From assembly GCA_001464815.1 (NCBI GenBank), contig LNDW01000003.1, positions 1 through 64,000 of the forward strand: a stretch of DNA of 64,000 nucleotides, read 5' to 3'. Source of the DNA: Betaproteobacteria bacterium Ga0077527 (lineage in GTDB: Bacteria > Pseudomonadota > Gammaproteobacteria > Burkholderiales > SG8-41). Below the pieces are notes generated by a model, which had not been told where the DNA came from, did no database searches, and saw only the letters and a program-made list of their open reading frames with translations. How positions within the stretch are numbered: the stretch's first letter is position 1; every line of letters starts with the position of its first letter. Made by a program: the position numbers and the translations under genes. Positions 38,193 to 45,027 of this stretch are shown here, in pieces.

Positions 38193-39008
38193 GTGGTGAT
38201 CCTGATTGACGGCCAGCCCGGGAACCAGCTTCCCGTCGATGACCGCGGCTTCGCCTACGGCGATGGCGTGTTCCGCACACTTTCGTTGCGTGGCGGTATC
38301 ACCCCGTTGTTGGAGCGGCATTACGCCAAACTTGCCGGTGACTGCCGCGCACTGGGTATCAGGCCACCTGCAGAAGCGGATTTGCGCGCCGATCTTGCAC
38401 AAATCGCCGACAGGCATCCGGATTGCGCCGTACGTATCACCGTGACCCGCGGTAGCGGTGGGCGCGGTTATGCAATGCCTGAAGCCGCACAACCACGACG
38501 CATCGTTTCCGCATCGTCATTGCCGGACTATCCCGCGCAATGGTCCCGCGATGGCGTCACAGTGCGTTACTGCAGCACCATACTGGCGTCACAGCCGCTG
38601 CTTGCCGGCATCAAACATCTCAACCGCCTCGAAAACGTGCTGGCCAGAGCGGAGTGGAACGACCCGCAGATCGCGGAAGGACTGCTCGGTGACAGTGCCG
38701 GGCATCTGATCGAAGGTACCCGCTGCAACCTCTTCATCATCGAGCAGGGCACATTGGTCACTCCCGATCTTTCCGCCTGTGGTGTTGCCGGCGTAATTCG
38801 CCAGGCCATGATTGAGCCGGGAGCCAGCCATGGATTTTCCGTGCGTATCGACCACATCGACCGCGCGCGGCTAGAGAACGCCGATGGCATGCTGCTGGTC
38901 AACAGCCTGATCGGGGTATGGCCGGTGGCCAGGCTGGGTGAACGGCAATGGACCGGATTCTCCGTTGCGCATCACCTGCAGGAATGGCTGGACGAACTCG
39001 CAGGATGA
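38193..39008 (+). CDS. pabC: Aminodeoxychorismate lyase
   Basis: A 271-residue fold-type IV PLP enzyme making 4-aminobenzoate for folate. DDRGFAYGDGVFRTL near 17-31, the PLP-lysine segment LLAGIKHLNRLENVLARAEW near 140, and EGTRCNLFI near 175. No ATG occurs near the expected start; GTG 38193 (or 38196) gives VVILIDGQPGNQLP and the right length. The frame extends back into fabF but that part is not PabC-like. ATGA overlap with mltG. Confidence 0.9.
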   Translation: MVILIDGQPGNQLPVDDRGFAYGDGVFRTLSLRGGITPLLERHYAKLAGDCRALGIRPPAEADLRADLAQIADRHPDCAVRITVTRGSGGRGYAMPEAAQPRRIVSASSLPDYPAQWSRDGVTVRYCSTILASQPLLAGIKHLNRLENVLARAEWNDPQIAEGLLGDSAGHLIEGTRCNLFIIEQGTLVTPDLSACGVAGVIRQAMIEPGASHGFSVRIDHIDRARLENADGMLLVNSLIGVWPVARLGERQWTGFSVAHHLQEWLDELAG

Positions 39009-40015
39009 CCTGGATGCTGCGCCTCGTTAAACGTATGCTCATTGCAGCAGTTCTTGCCGCGCTGGCTGCGGCCACCGGGCTTTATGCCTATGCACAGCAT
39101 GCCCTGCAGTGGCCGGCCGCCAGTATGACTTTTGACGTGCGCAGCGGCAGCAGCCTGCGCTCGGTGTCGGCCCAGCTTGCCACGGCCGGAGTCATCGGCC
39201 GGCCCGAACCTTTCGAACTGCTGGCACGGGTGCTGGGGGAGGCCGGCCGGCTTAAGGCCGGAAACTATGAACTCAATGCGCCGATGACTCCGCTGGAGCT
39301 GCTGAAGCAGATGACCCGTGGTGATGTGGCGCAGATCGCGTTGACCATTGTCGAAGGCTGGAATTTCGCCCAGATGCGCAAGGCGCTCGAAGCTCATCCG
39401 AAAATCCATTCTGAACTGACGGGACTCAGCGACCGCGAGGCTGCAGAGCGCATCGGTATCGACGCGGTGACGCCAGAGGGCTGGATCTACCCAGACACAT
39501 ACCATTTCAGCGACGGCAGCAGTGATGTGGCCATTCTCAAGCGCGCGCACCGATTGATGCAGAAACATCTGGCCGAGCAATGGCAGCAGAGGGCTGCAAA
39601 TCTGCCTTTGCAAACGCCCTACGAAGCGCTGATCCTGGCCTCGATCGTCGAAAAGGAAACCGGCCGTGCAAGCGAGCGCCCCCTGGTCGCCGCGGTTTTC
39701 ATCAACCGGCTGCGCATTGGCATGCGCCTGCAGACCGACCCCACGGTGATCTACGGCATCGGTCCGTCGTTTGACGGCGACATCCGCAAGCGCGACCTGC
39801 TGACCGACACGCCCTACAATACCTATACCCGCAACGGATTGCCGCCAACACCCATCGCCATGCCTGGACTCGAAGCCCTGCGCGCCACGCTGAATCCCGC
39901 CGCGAGCGATGCCATGTATTTTGTGGCACGCGGCGATGGCAGCTCCAAGTTTTCCAGGACCCTTGCCGAACACGAACGCGCGGTTGACCAATACCAGCGT
40001 CGGGGAAAACGATGA
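39005..40015 (+). CDS. mltG: Endolytic peptidoglycan transglycosylase MltG
   Basis: A 336-residue membrane-anchored enzyme that cuts nascent glycan strands. One N-terminal membrane segment (about 11-28), a LysM-like part, then the catalytic glutamate in EALILASIVEKETGRASERPLVAAVFINRL and the conserved QTDPTVIYG and YNTYTRNGLPPTPI. ATG 39005 overlaps the pabC stop. The pabC-mltG-tmk-holB order is highly conserved. Confidence 0.95.
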   Translation: MTWMLRLVKRMLIAAVLAALAAATGLYAYAQHALQWPAASMTFDVRSGSSLRSVSAQLATAGVIGRPEPFELLARVLGEAGRLKAGNYELNAPMTPLELLKQMTRGDVAQIALTIVEGWNFAQMRKALEAHPKIHSELTGLSDREAAERIGIDAVTPEGWIYPDTYHFSDGSSDVAILKRAHRLMQKHLAEQWQQRAANLPLQTPYEALILASIVEKETGRASERPLVAAVFINRLRIGMRLQTDPTVIYGIGPSFDGDIRKRDLLTDTPYNTYTRNGLPPTPIAMPGLEALRATLNPAASDAMYFVARGDGSSKFSRTLAEHERAVDQYQRRGKR

Positions 40016-40647
40016 GCCGCGGCCTGTTCATCACACTGGAAGGCATGGATGGCGCCGGTAAGACGACGCATCTGGAATGGCTGCGTGAACGTCTGGCCAC
40101 AACCGGCATGGCGCTGACAGTGACGCGCGAACCTGGTGGCACCGCGCTTGGTGAAACCCTGCGCGAATGGATGCTCCATGGCGGCGAGCCGCGCCAGCCC
40201 GACACCGAGGCACTGCTGATGTTCGCCGCACGCAATGAACACATTGTCCGTGTGATTCGCCCCGCGCTGGAAGCCGGACGTTGTGTGCTGTGCGACCGTT
40301 TTACCGACGCCACCTATGCCTACCAGTCCGGCGGCAGTGGCATGCTCTGGGCACGGATTGCCGAACTGGAACACTGGGTGCAGGGCGATCTGCACCCTGA
40401 TCTGACGCTGTATTTCGACCTTGCACCGGAAATCGGCCGGGCGCGCAGTCGTTCGGCGCGGGAACCGGACCGCTTCGAACGCGAACAGACGGCATTCTTT
40501 GAACGGGTGCGTGCCGCCTACCTGCGCCGCGCTGGGGAACATCCGCGGCGCATCCGCATCATCGATGCCAGCCGCAGCATTGAAGAGATCCGCAAGGAAC
40601 TCGAAGGCATCGTACAAACCATCCAATCTGCGAAAGGGTCCGGCTGA
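40012..40647 (+). CDS. tmk: Thymidylate kinase
   Basis: A 211-residue dTMP kinase. P-loop GMDGAGKTT at 10-18, TREPGGT near 40 (substrate binding), CDRFTDATYAYQSGG near 92, and the LID-region arginines near 145-150. Overlaps mltG by 4 bp and holB by 1 bp (TGATG). Confidence 0.96.
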   Translation: MSRGLFITLEGMDGAGKTTHLEWLRERLATTGMALTVTREPGGTALGETLREWMLHGGEPRQPDTEALLMFAARNEHIVRVIRPALEAGRCVLCDRFTDATYAYQSGGSGMLWARIAELEHWVQGDLHPDLTLYFDLAPEIGRARSRSAREPDRFEREQTAFFERVRAAYLRRAGEHPRRIRIIDASRSIEEIRKELEGIVQTIQSAKGSG

Positions 40648-41666
40648 TGGTCCAGTGGCTTGAAACACCGCTGAACGATCTGCTGCGTGAGGCCGGCAGC
40701 CTGCCGCATGCCCTGCTGTTGCGTGGTCCGCGCGGCATCGGCAAGCAGGCGATGGCGATCGAACTGGCGCGCAGCCTGCTTTGTGAAAAGCCGCTGGCGA
40801 CCGGTCGTGCCTGCGGCCAGTGCGCCTCCTGCGGCTGGTTCGATGGCGGCAACCATCCTGATTTCCGCATGCTGCAGCCCGAAGCCGACATGCCGACCGA
40901 TGAAACCGGGGAGGGTGCCAAGCAGAAAGAAAAAGAGGGCAAGGTGAGCACCTGGATCACCATTGAACAGGTGCGCGAGTTGCATGATTTCATCCATGTC
41001 TCGAGCCATCGCGGCGGACGCAAGGTGATCGTGGTCAGCCCGGCCGAAGCGCTGAATGTTGCGGCTGCAAATGCCCTTCTGAAAAATCTGGAAGAACCGC
41101 CGGCGCAAACCCATTTCATCCTGGTCAGCCACCGGGCGCAGCGCCTGTTGCGCACCATCCTCAGCCGCTGCCGGCAACTGCCGCTGGCACGTCCGGCAAC
41201 GGCCGAGGCGCTGGCCTGGCTGAAGTCCCGGAATGTTGCACAACCCGAGGTCGTACTGGCCCAGGCTTCCGGCGCACCCTTGCTCGCAGAGGCGCTCAGT
41301 GCCGGCGATGAACTGGCCGGGCGCTCCGAATTGCTGCACCTGCTGGCGGACAGCAGTTTTGATCCGCTTGTCGCAGCCGAGTCGCTGCGTGATCTTCCGC
41401 TGGACCGTTTTGTCAGCTGGCTGCAGAAATGGACCGGTGACCTGGTTGAACAGCGCTTGCTTGGATGTATCCGCTACAACCCGGATTTCACCAGAGAAAT
41501 CACCCTGCTGGCGCGCCGCATCGAACCGCTGGCGGCACTGCGTCTTCAGCGCAAACTGACACGCGAGCAACGCCATGTGCAGCATCCGCTGAATGCCAGG
41601 CTGTACATGGAAAGTGTGCTGCTGGCTTACCACGCGCTGCTCAATCCGGTGCGCCGTGTCGCCTGA
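40647..41666 (+). CDS. holB: DNA polymerase III delta' subunit
   Basis: A 339-residue clamp-loader subunit. It has the altered P-loop GPRGIGKQ (delta' does not hydrolyse ATP), the zinc module ACGQCASCGWFDGGNHPDF near 52-70, NALLKNLEEPPAQTHFILVSH near 140, and the SRC motif in TILSRCRQLPL near 172. A PilZ-domain gene commonly lies between holB and tatD, but here tatD follows directly. Confidence 0.94.
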   Translation: MVQWLETPLNDLLREAGSLPHALLLRGPRGIGKQAMAIELARSLLCEKPLATGRACGQCASCGWFDGGNHPDFRMLQPEADMPTDETGEGAKQKEKEGKVSTWITIEQVRELHDFIHVSSHRGGRKVIVVSPAEALNVAAANALLKNLEEPPAQTHFILVSHRAQRLLRTILSRCRQLPLARPATAEALAWLKSRNVAQPEVVLAQASGAPLLAEALSAGDELAGRSELLHLLADSSFDPLVAAESLRDLPLDRFVSWLQKWTGDLVEQRLLGCIRYNPDFTREITLLARRIEPLAALRLQRKLTREQRHVQHPLNARLYMESVLLAYHALLNPVRRVA

Positions 41667-41674
41667 CTGCCCCC

Positions 41675-42442
41675 ATGTTTGTTGATTCCCACTGTCATCT
41701 CGATTTTCCGGAACTCGCCGGACGGCTGCCGGATATCCTCGCGAAAATGCGCGACAACGCAGTTGACGTCGCACTCTGTGTCAGCGTCACCCTCGAGGAT
41801 TTTCCGAGGGTGCTGGCACTGGCCGAAGCCCACGACAATCTCTACGCCTCGGTCGGCGTTCATCCGGATTATCCCGATCTTGAGGAACCGACAGTCGCCC
41901 AGCTGGTGAAGCTCGCGAACCATCCCAAAATCATTGCCATTGGCGAAACCGGGCTCGACTATTACCGCCTGACCGGCGATCTCAAATGGCAGCGTCAGCG
42001 TTTCCGCAACCACATCCGCGCCTCCCTTGAAACCGGCAAGCCCTTGATCATCCATACCCGCTCGGCCGCCGAAGACACATTGCGGCTGATGCGAGAAGAG
42101 GGTGCAGAGCAGGCGGGCGGGGTGATGCACTGTTTTACCGAAAGCCAGGCTGTTGCTGATGCGGCGCTGGAACTGGGCTTCTACATTTCTTTTTCAGGCA
42201 TCGTGACCTTCAAGAACGCCCGGGAGCTGAAGGCCGTGGCCTGTCAGGTGCCGCTTGAGCGGATGCTGATCGAAACCGATTCACCCTATCTCGCGCCGGT
42301 GCCGTTCCGTGGGAAAACCAATGAACCGGGCCTGGTTCGCCATGTCGGAGAGGAAATTGCCCGGCTGCGTGGTATTCCGCTGACTGATCTTGCGTCGGCG
42401 ACCACAGCCAATTTCAATAAATTATTCAATATAAACAAATAG
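41675..42442 (+). CDS. tatD: TatD-family metal-dependent DNase
   Basis: A 255-residue TatD/YcfH-type nuclease. Metal ligands in MFVDSHCHLDF (1-11), GETGLDYY near 92, LIIHTRSAAEDTL near 126, GVMHCFTES near 152 and ETDSPYLAP near 204. ATG 41675 is the family start. The last codons and stop lie inside repeat copy 7. Confidence 0.94.
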   Translation: MFVDSHCHLDFPELAGRLPDILAKMRDNAVDVALCVSVTLEDFPRVLALAEAHDNLYASVGVHPDYPDLEEPTVAQLVKLANHPKIIAIGETGLDYYRLTGDLKWQRQRFRNHIRASLETGKPLIIHTRSAAEDTLRLMREEGAEQAGGVMHCFTESQAVADAALELGFYISFSGIVTFKNARELKAVACQVPLERMLIETDSPYLAPVPFRGKTNEPGLVRHVGEEIARLRGIPLTDLASATTANFNKLFNINK

Positions 42443-42450
42443 TTATGAAA
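42421..42450 (+). repeat. Dispersed AT-rich repeat, copy 7
   Basis: Core TAAACAAATAGTTA at 42432-42445 (10 of 14), spanning the tatD stop codon and running into the ankyrin gene start (ATG 42445). Confidence 0.5.
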
Positions 42451-43092
42451 TTTTTTCGGATATCTGCCCTATCCCTGATTTTGGCCGCAATACTTCTACC
42501 TGCAAGCCAAGCCAAGGCCAGTGCCTACGAGGACATGCTGCTCGCCATCCGCAACGACAACGAAAATGTGGTCATCGATCTGCTGCGACGAGGCATGGAC
42601 GTCGATACCGTCAGCCCACAGGGCGAAACCCTGCTGATGATGGCGGCACGTGAAGGCAAACCGGCGGTTGTCCGGGCCATCCTGGCCAGCATGCCGCGGC
42701 TGCAGTCCCGCAGCCCGATCGGGGAAAGCGCGCTGATGCTGGCTGCCATCCAAGGCCATACCGATGTGACCCGGATGTTGCTGGATGCCGGAGCACCGGT
42801 AAATCAGCCCGGATGGACGGCGCTGATCTATGCTGCCGCCCGCAACCGGGTTGATATCGCAAGGTTGTTGATCGGCAAGGGCGCCGACGTCAATGCTGCC
42901 GCAGACAATGGCATTAACGCGCTGATGATGGCCGCACGCGAAGGCCACCTGCAGATGGTCTTGCTGCTGCTCGAGCATGGCGCCGATCCCAAACTGGTCA
43001 ATACAGCGGGTCATTCAGCCCTGAGCCTGGCTGTTTCAAGGCAGCATGCTGAAGTTGAGAAATTACTTCGGAGGGCAGGCGTAAATAACTGA
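42445..43092 (+). CDS. Exported ankyrin-repeat protein
   Basis: A 215-residue protein with a signal peptide (MKFFRISALSLILAAILLPASQAKA) and about five ankyrin repeats with typical consensus pieces such as GETLLMMAAREGKPAVVRAIL, GESALMLAAIQGHTDVTRMLLDAGAPVN and GINALMMAAREGHLQMVLLLLEHGADPKLVN. Probably a periplasmic protein-binding scaffold. No clear Shine-Dalgarno sequence, since the upstream bases are the repeat. It is the last chromosomal gene before the dif-flanked element. Confidence 0.9.
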   Translation: MKFFRISALSLILAAILLPASQAKASAYEDMLLAIRNDNENVVIDLLRRGMDVDTVSPQGETLLMMAAREGKPAVVRAILASMPRLQSRSPIGESALMLAAIQGHTDVTRMLLDAGAPVNQPGWTALIYAAARNRVDIARLLIGKGADVNAAADNGINALMMAAREGHLQMVLLLLEHGADPKLVNTAGHSALSLAVSRQHAEVEKLLRRAGVNN

Positions 43093-43140
43093 ATTTAAAC
43101 GTTTATATTGTATGAATAGCTTTATTGAATCAGCTTTTAA

Positions 43141-43168
43141 TTTACGCATAATGTGTAGCGCGGTAAAT
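43141..43168 (+). other. dif: Left dif-like attachment site with degenerate XerD half
   Basis: XerC-side half TTTACGCATAA (43141-43151), centre TGTGTA (43152-43157), XerD-side half GCGCGGTAAAT (43158-43168). The XerC half matches the E. coli dif half in CGCATAA, but the inner part of the XerD half is GCGC in place of TTAT. This asymmetry is what is known for attP sites of TLC-phi-like elements. Confidence 0.75.
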
Positions 43169-43229
43169 TTCCACTGCCAATCAAGCACTTAAGTCCTATG
43201 AATGATAAAACGGGGTGTTTTGTGGGGGC

Positions 43230-43586
43230 TTAACCCTTCGCAAAGTTGTTGCCTCGCTTTCTGGAAACCGCTGCGGTTTGAAACAGCGCGTCTGGCCGGG
43301 GTGCATGGAGCCAGCCCTGACGATCAACGAGCAGCCGAGGGCCACGCCGCCCACTGGTCAATCGAGACAGCCGAACCGTCCACTGACCCCCCGGATTTTT
43401 TGTGCCTGCAAGCCGCCCTGAGGCCAGCAGGAAGCGGATACGCTGCGGGCTGACATCGAGCAGACGGGCCGCCTCAGCCACCGTCACCAGCGAAAACGGG
43501 TGGTTTTGGAAGGTCTGACGGCGCGCAACAGTTTTTTTGGAGGGCATCGGAACTACTTTGCCTTTGTTTTCAGTGACTTGAATCAT
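43230..43586 (-). CDS. Small HTH protein (excisionase/AlpA-like)
   Basis: A 118-residue basic protein. FSLVTVAEAARLLDVSPQRIRFLLASGRLAGTKNPGGQWTVRLSRL (about 31-76) is a MerR-like winged HTH of the excisionase type; the C-terminal tail is Arg-rich. AAAGGT lies eight bases upstream of the ATG. It is the promoter-distal gene of the element, separated from the XafT-like gene by hairpin DNA. It may regulate the element or help excision. Confidence 0.75.
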   Translation of the reverse strand: MIQVTENKGKVVPMPSKKTVARRQTFQNHPFSLVTVAEAARLLDVSPQRIRFLLASGRLAGTKNPGGQWTVRLSRLTSGRRGPRLLVDRQGWLHAPRPDALFQTAAVSRKRGNNFAKG

Positions 43587-43622
43587 AAATTGACCTTTTT
43601 TTGAGTGTCATCCATGGCACTT

Positions 43623-43851
43623 TGTGCGGGTTGTTACTAAGAACCCGCACAGCCGACTTTGGCTGTCTGGAGAACAGACACACCGTCAGGCTCCTGAACC
43701 GGCGCGGCGAGGACGTTGCCCCCAAAAGCGCGCCCACTCGCGAGGGCGCGTTTTGGGGGACCCGATGCCACCGGGGGCGTCCACACCGCCTTGCGCGGTG
43801 TGGTTGCACTTTGAGAGGCGGTGCGCGCAAGCGCGCAGTCACCTCTCAAAG
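43623..43851. repeat. Cluster of long hairpins (ssDNA origin/packaging-like)
   Basis: Inverted repeats in order: 43623-43632 with 43642-43651 (10 bp perfect); 43664-43669 with 43675-43680 (6 bp); 43719-43735 with 43744-43759 (9 bp, one bulged base, 7 bp); 43781-43789 with 43795-43803 (9 bp perfect); 43809-43818 with 43842-43851 (10 bp perfect) enclosing 43822-43828 with 43831-43837 (7 bp, AA loop). The XafT-like reading frame runs through this tract as low-complexity sequence. Filamentous phages carry such hairpin arrays at their origins and packaging signal. Confidence 0.75.
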
Positions 43852-44311
43852 CGCTCAGGTGCTCCGGTAACTCATCCTCAGGGCGCAGTGACAGCAACAA
43901 GGACAGGTCGGCAGGCAGGGGCTGTGGCTGCTCACGGTGGCGATTGAGCCAATGACGGGCGAGGGCACAGGTCAAGCCCCACCACCCCATGTCCGAGGCT
44001 TTGAAACCGAGTCCCTCAGACGAATACAGGGTGTCGCCGACCACACGCCAGCCCTGCCAGTTTTTACCGGGCAGAAAGTGACAGCCGAGCACACGGACCA
44101 GCTCGAACGCGGTGAATGGCACCCGTCGGGCGCCGGCCTCCCAGTTGCGGATGGTCTGTTGGGTCACGCGCAGCCGTTCCGCGGCCACAGGGATGGTCCA
44201 CGTGGCATGCAGACGGGCATCCTTGAAGTCCTCACCGGAGACGAAGGCTGTAGCACTGAGGGCGCTCAATGGGGCCTCCGGATCAGCAGGCCGGGCGGGA
44301 ACATCCACCAT
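43637..44311 (-). CDS. HTH protein resembling XafT/VC1465-type Xer recombination activation factors
   Basis: A 224-residue protein. An HTH (about 38-65, ATWTIPVAAERLRVTQQTIRNWEAG) is followed by a conserved-looking block FELVRVLGCHFLPGKNWQGWRVVGDTLYSSEGLGF (69-103) and WWGLTCALARHW (110-121). HTH plus W-x-G-W and S-x-EGL is, from memory, the pattern of the VC1465/DUF3653 family that includes TLC-phi XafT. Residues after about 153 are encoded by the hairpin tract and look non-conserved. If right, it would activate XerD at the flanking dif-like sites. Family assignment needs a profile search. Confidence 0.65.
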   Translation of the reverse strand: MVDVPARPADPEAPLSALSATAFVSGEDFKDARLHATWTIPVAAERLRVTQQTIRNWEAGARRVPFTAFELVRVLGCHFLPGKNWQGWRVVGDTLYSSEGLGFKASDMGWWGLTCALARHWLNRHREQPQPLPADLSLLLSLRPEDELPEHLSALRGDCALARTASQSATTPRKAVWTPPVASGPPKRALASGRAFGGNVLAAPVQEPDGVSVLQTAKVGCAGS

Positions 44312-44457
44312 TGCCAGGTCAAACGATCACGGCGTGCGCCCAGGACCTGGCCCGAGATGCACAGATGCTTGAGGGTGTTCAGTGGAATGCCGATCAGGCG
44401 AGCGACACGGGTGACCGGCAGGCCCTGTGGCGGCAGATTAACGCGCAGCGTGGCCAT
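44266..44457 (-). CDS. Small HTH-like protein of the dif element
   Basis: A 63-residue protein, MATLRVNLPPQGLPVTRVARLIGIPLNTLKHLCISGQVLGARRDRL..., resembling a short MerR/excisionase-type HTH. ATG 44455-44457 has a strong GGAGGTG ribosome site; an ATG at 44472 would add five residues. It overlaps both neighbours (20 bp upstream gene, 46 bp XafT-like gene), suggesting compact phage-style coding. Confidence 0.6.
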   Translation of the reverse strand: MATLRVNLPPQGLPVTRVARLIGIPLNTLKHLCISGQVLGARRDRLTWQWWMFPPGLLIRRPH

Positions 44458-44752
44458 GGGCGGCACCTCCATGGTCTACGGACGACAACAGATCGGGAGT
44501 GAACTGGACGGGCTTTAAAACGCGGTCGTGATGCAAGGCTTGCACCACAGCCCCGTTGATGACCGAATACTCTGGATGGTCACCGAGCAAACGCCGCAGC
44601 TTGGTGTGAATCTTGGCCGTGGTGATGCAGTCGTTCAGGCTGGCCGAGTAATTCGGTTCTTCGATGATCTCGGACAGAACGCCCAGCAAGACGCAGATTT
44701 CGTGGTCGTTGAGGGGTAATACGTGCCGCCGGTGGATGTTGCCGCTTGCCAT
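44438..44752 (-). CDS. Hypothetical protein, first gene of the dif element
   Basis: A 104-residue protein, not recognised. LNDHEICVLLGVLSEIIEEPNYSASLNDCITTAKIHTKLRRLLGDH is probably helical. AAAGGAG lies five bases upstream of the ATG. It begins about 70 bp inside the right dif-like site and seems to lead the four-gene minus-strand unit. Confidence 0.6.
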   Translation of the reverse strand: MASGNIHRRHVLPLNDHEICVLLGVLSEIIEEPNYSASLNDCITTAKIHTKLRRLLGDHPEYSVINGAVVQALHHDRVLKPVQFTPDLLSSVDHGGAAHGHAAR

Positions 44753-44823
44753 AAAAGCTCCTTTGCAAGAGGCTTGAACCGGCAGTGGAAATCAGAAAAC
44801 TATTGCGCTGAATCGTACTCCTT

Positions 44824-44851
44824 GATTCGTATAATGTGTATTATGTAAAGT
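44824..44851 (+). other. dif: Right dif-like site, probably the functional chromosome dimer resolution site
   Basis: XerC-side half GATTCGTATAA (44824-44834), centre TGTGTA (44835-44840), XerD-side half TTATGTAAAGT (44841-44851). Against E. coli dif (GGTGCGCATAA-TGTATA-TTATGTTAAAT) the dyad CGxATAA/TTATG is kept. Same orientation and identical centre as the left site. XerC/XerD cut here to resolve chromosome dimers under FtsK control. Confidence 0.85.
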
Positions 44852-45001
44852 TATGGCGGAGTCAGTCAAAGTGAAATTCAGAGTTGGTATCCAGAGCCGG
44901 AACCGGAAGGATCGAAGCAGCCCCACCCCGATTTCCGATCAAAGCCATCAGCCGGCCCGGGACTGGTTGCACACCCTAGGCAGCAGCAAAAAGATTGAAC
45001 G

Positions 45002-45021
45002 GGCACCCGAATCCGGGCGCC
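45002..45021 (-). terminator. Probable trpS terminator
   Basis: An 8-bp stem (one G-U pair in the minus-strand RNA) with a four-base loop just after the trpS stop; a short T-run (CTTTTT) follows a few bases later, so termination may be weak. Confidence 0.5.
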
Positions 45022-45027
45022 GCACAA

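Larger units (their letters stand above)
43141..44851. mobile_element. Putative Xer-exploiting integrated element (IMEX / inovirus satellite-like) in the chromosomal dif
   Basis: Two direct dif-like sites (43141-43168 and 44824-44851) are 1,683 bp apart. Between them are four minus-strand genes (104, 63, 224 and 118 residues) with no chromosomal housekeeping counterpart, three of which have HTH character, and a 230-bp hairpin tract. One gene resembles the XafT/VC1465 family of Xer-recombination activators. There is no integrase, transposase, replication initiator or coat gene, so it would depend on host XerC/XerD and, for replication, on a helper. It could also be a decayed remnant. Confidence 0.75.

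Noticed and set aside
43141-44851. Reading the element as an ordinary insertion sequence or integron cassette
   Set aside because: No transposase or tyrosine integrase, no terminal inverted repeats, and the ends are dif-like, not attC-like.
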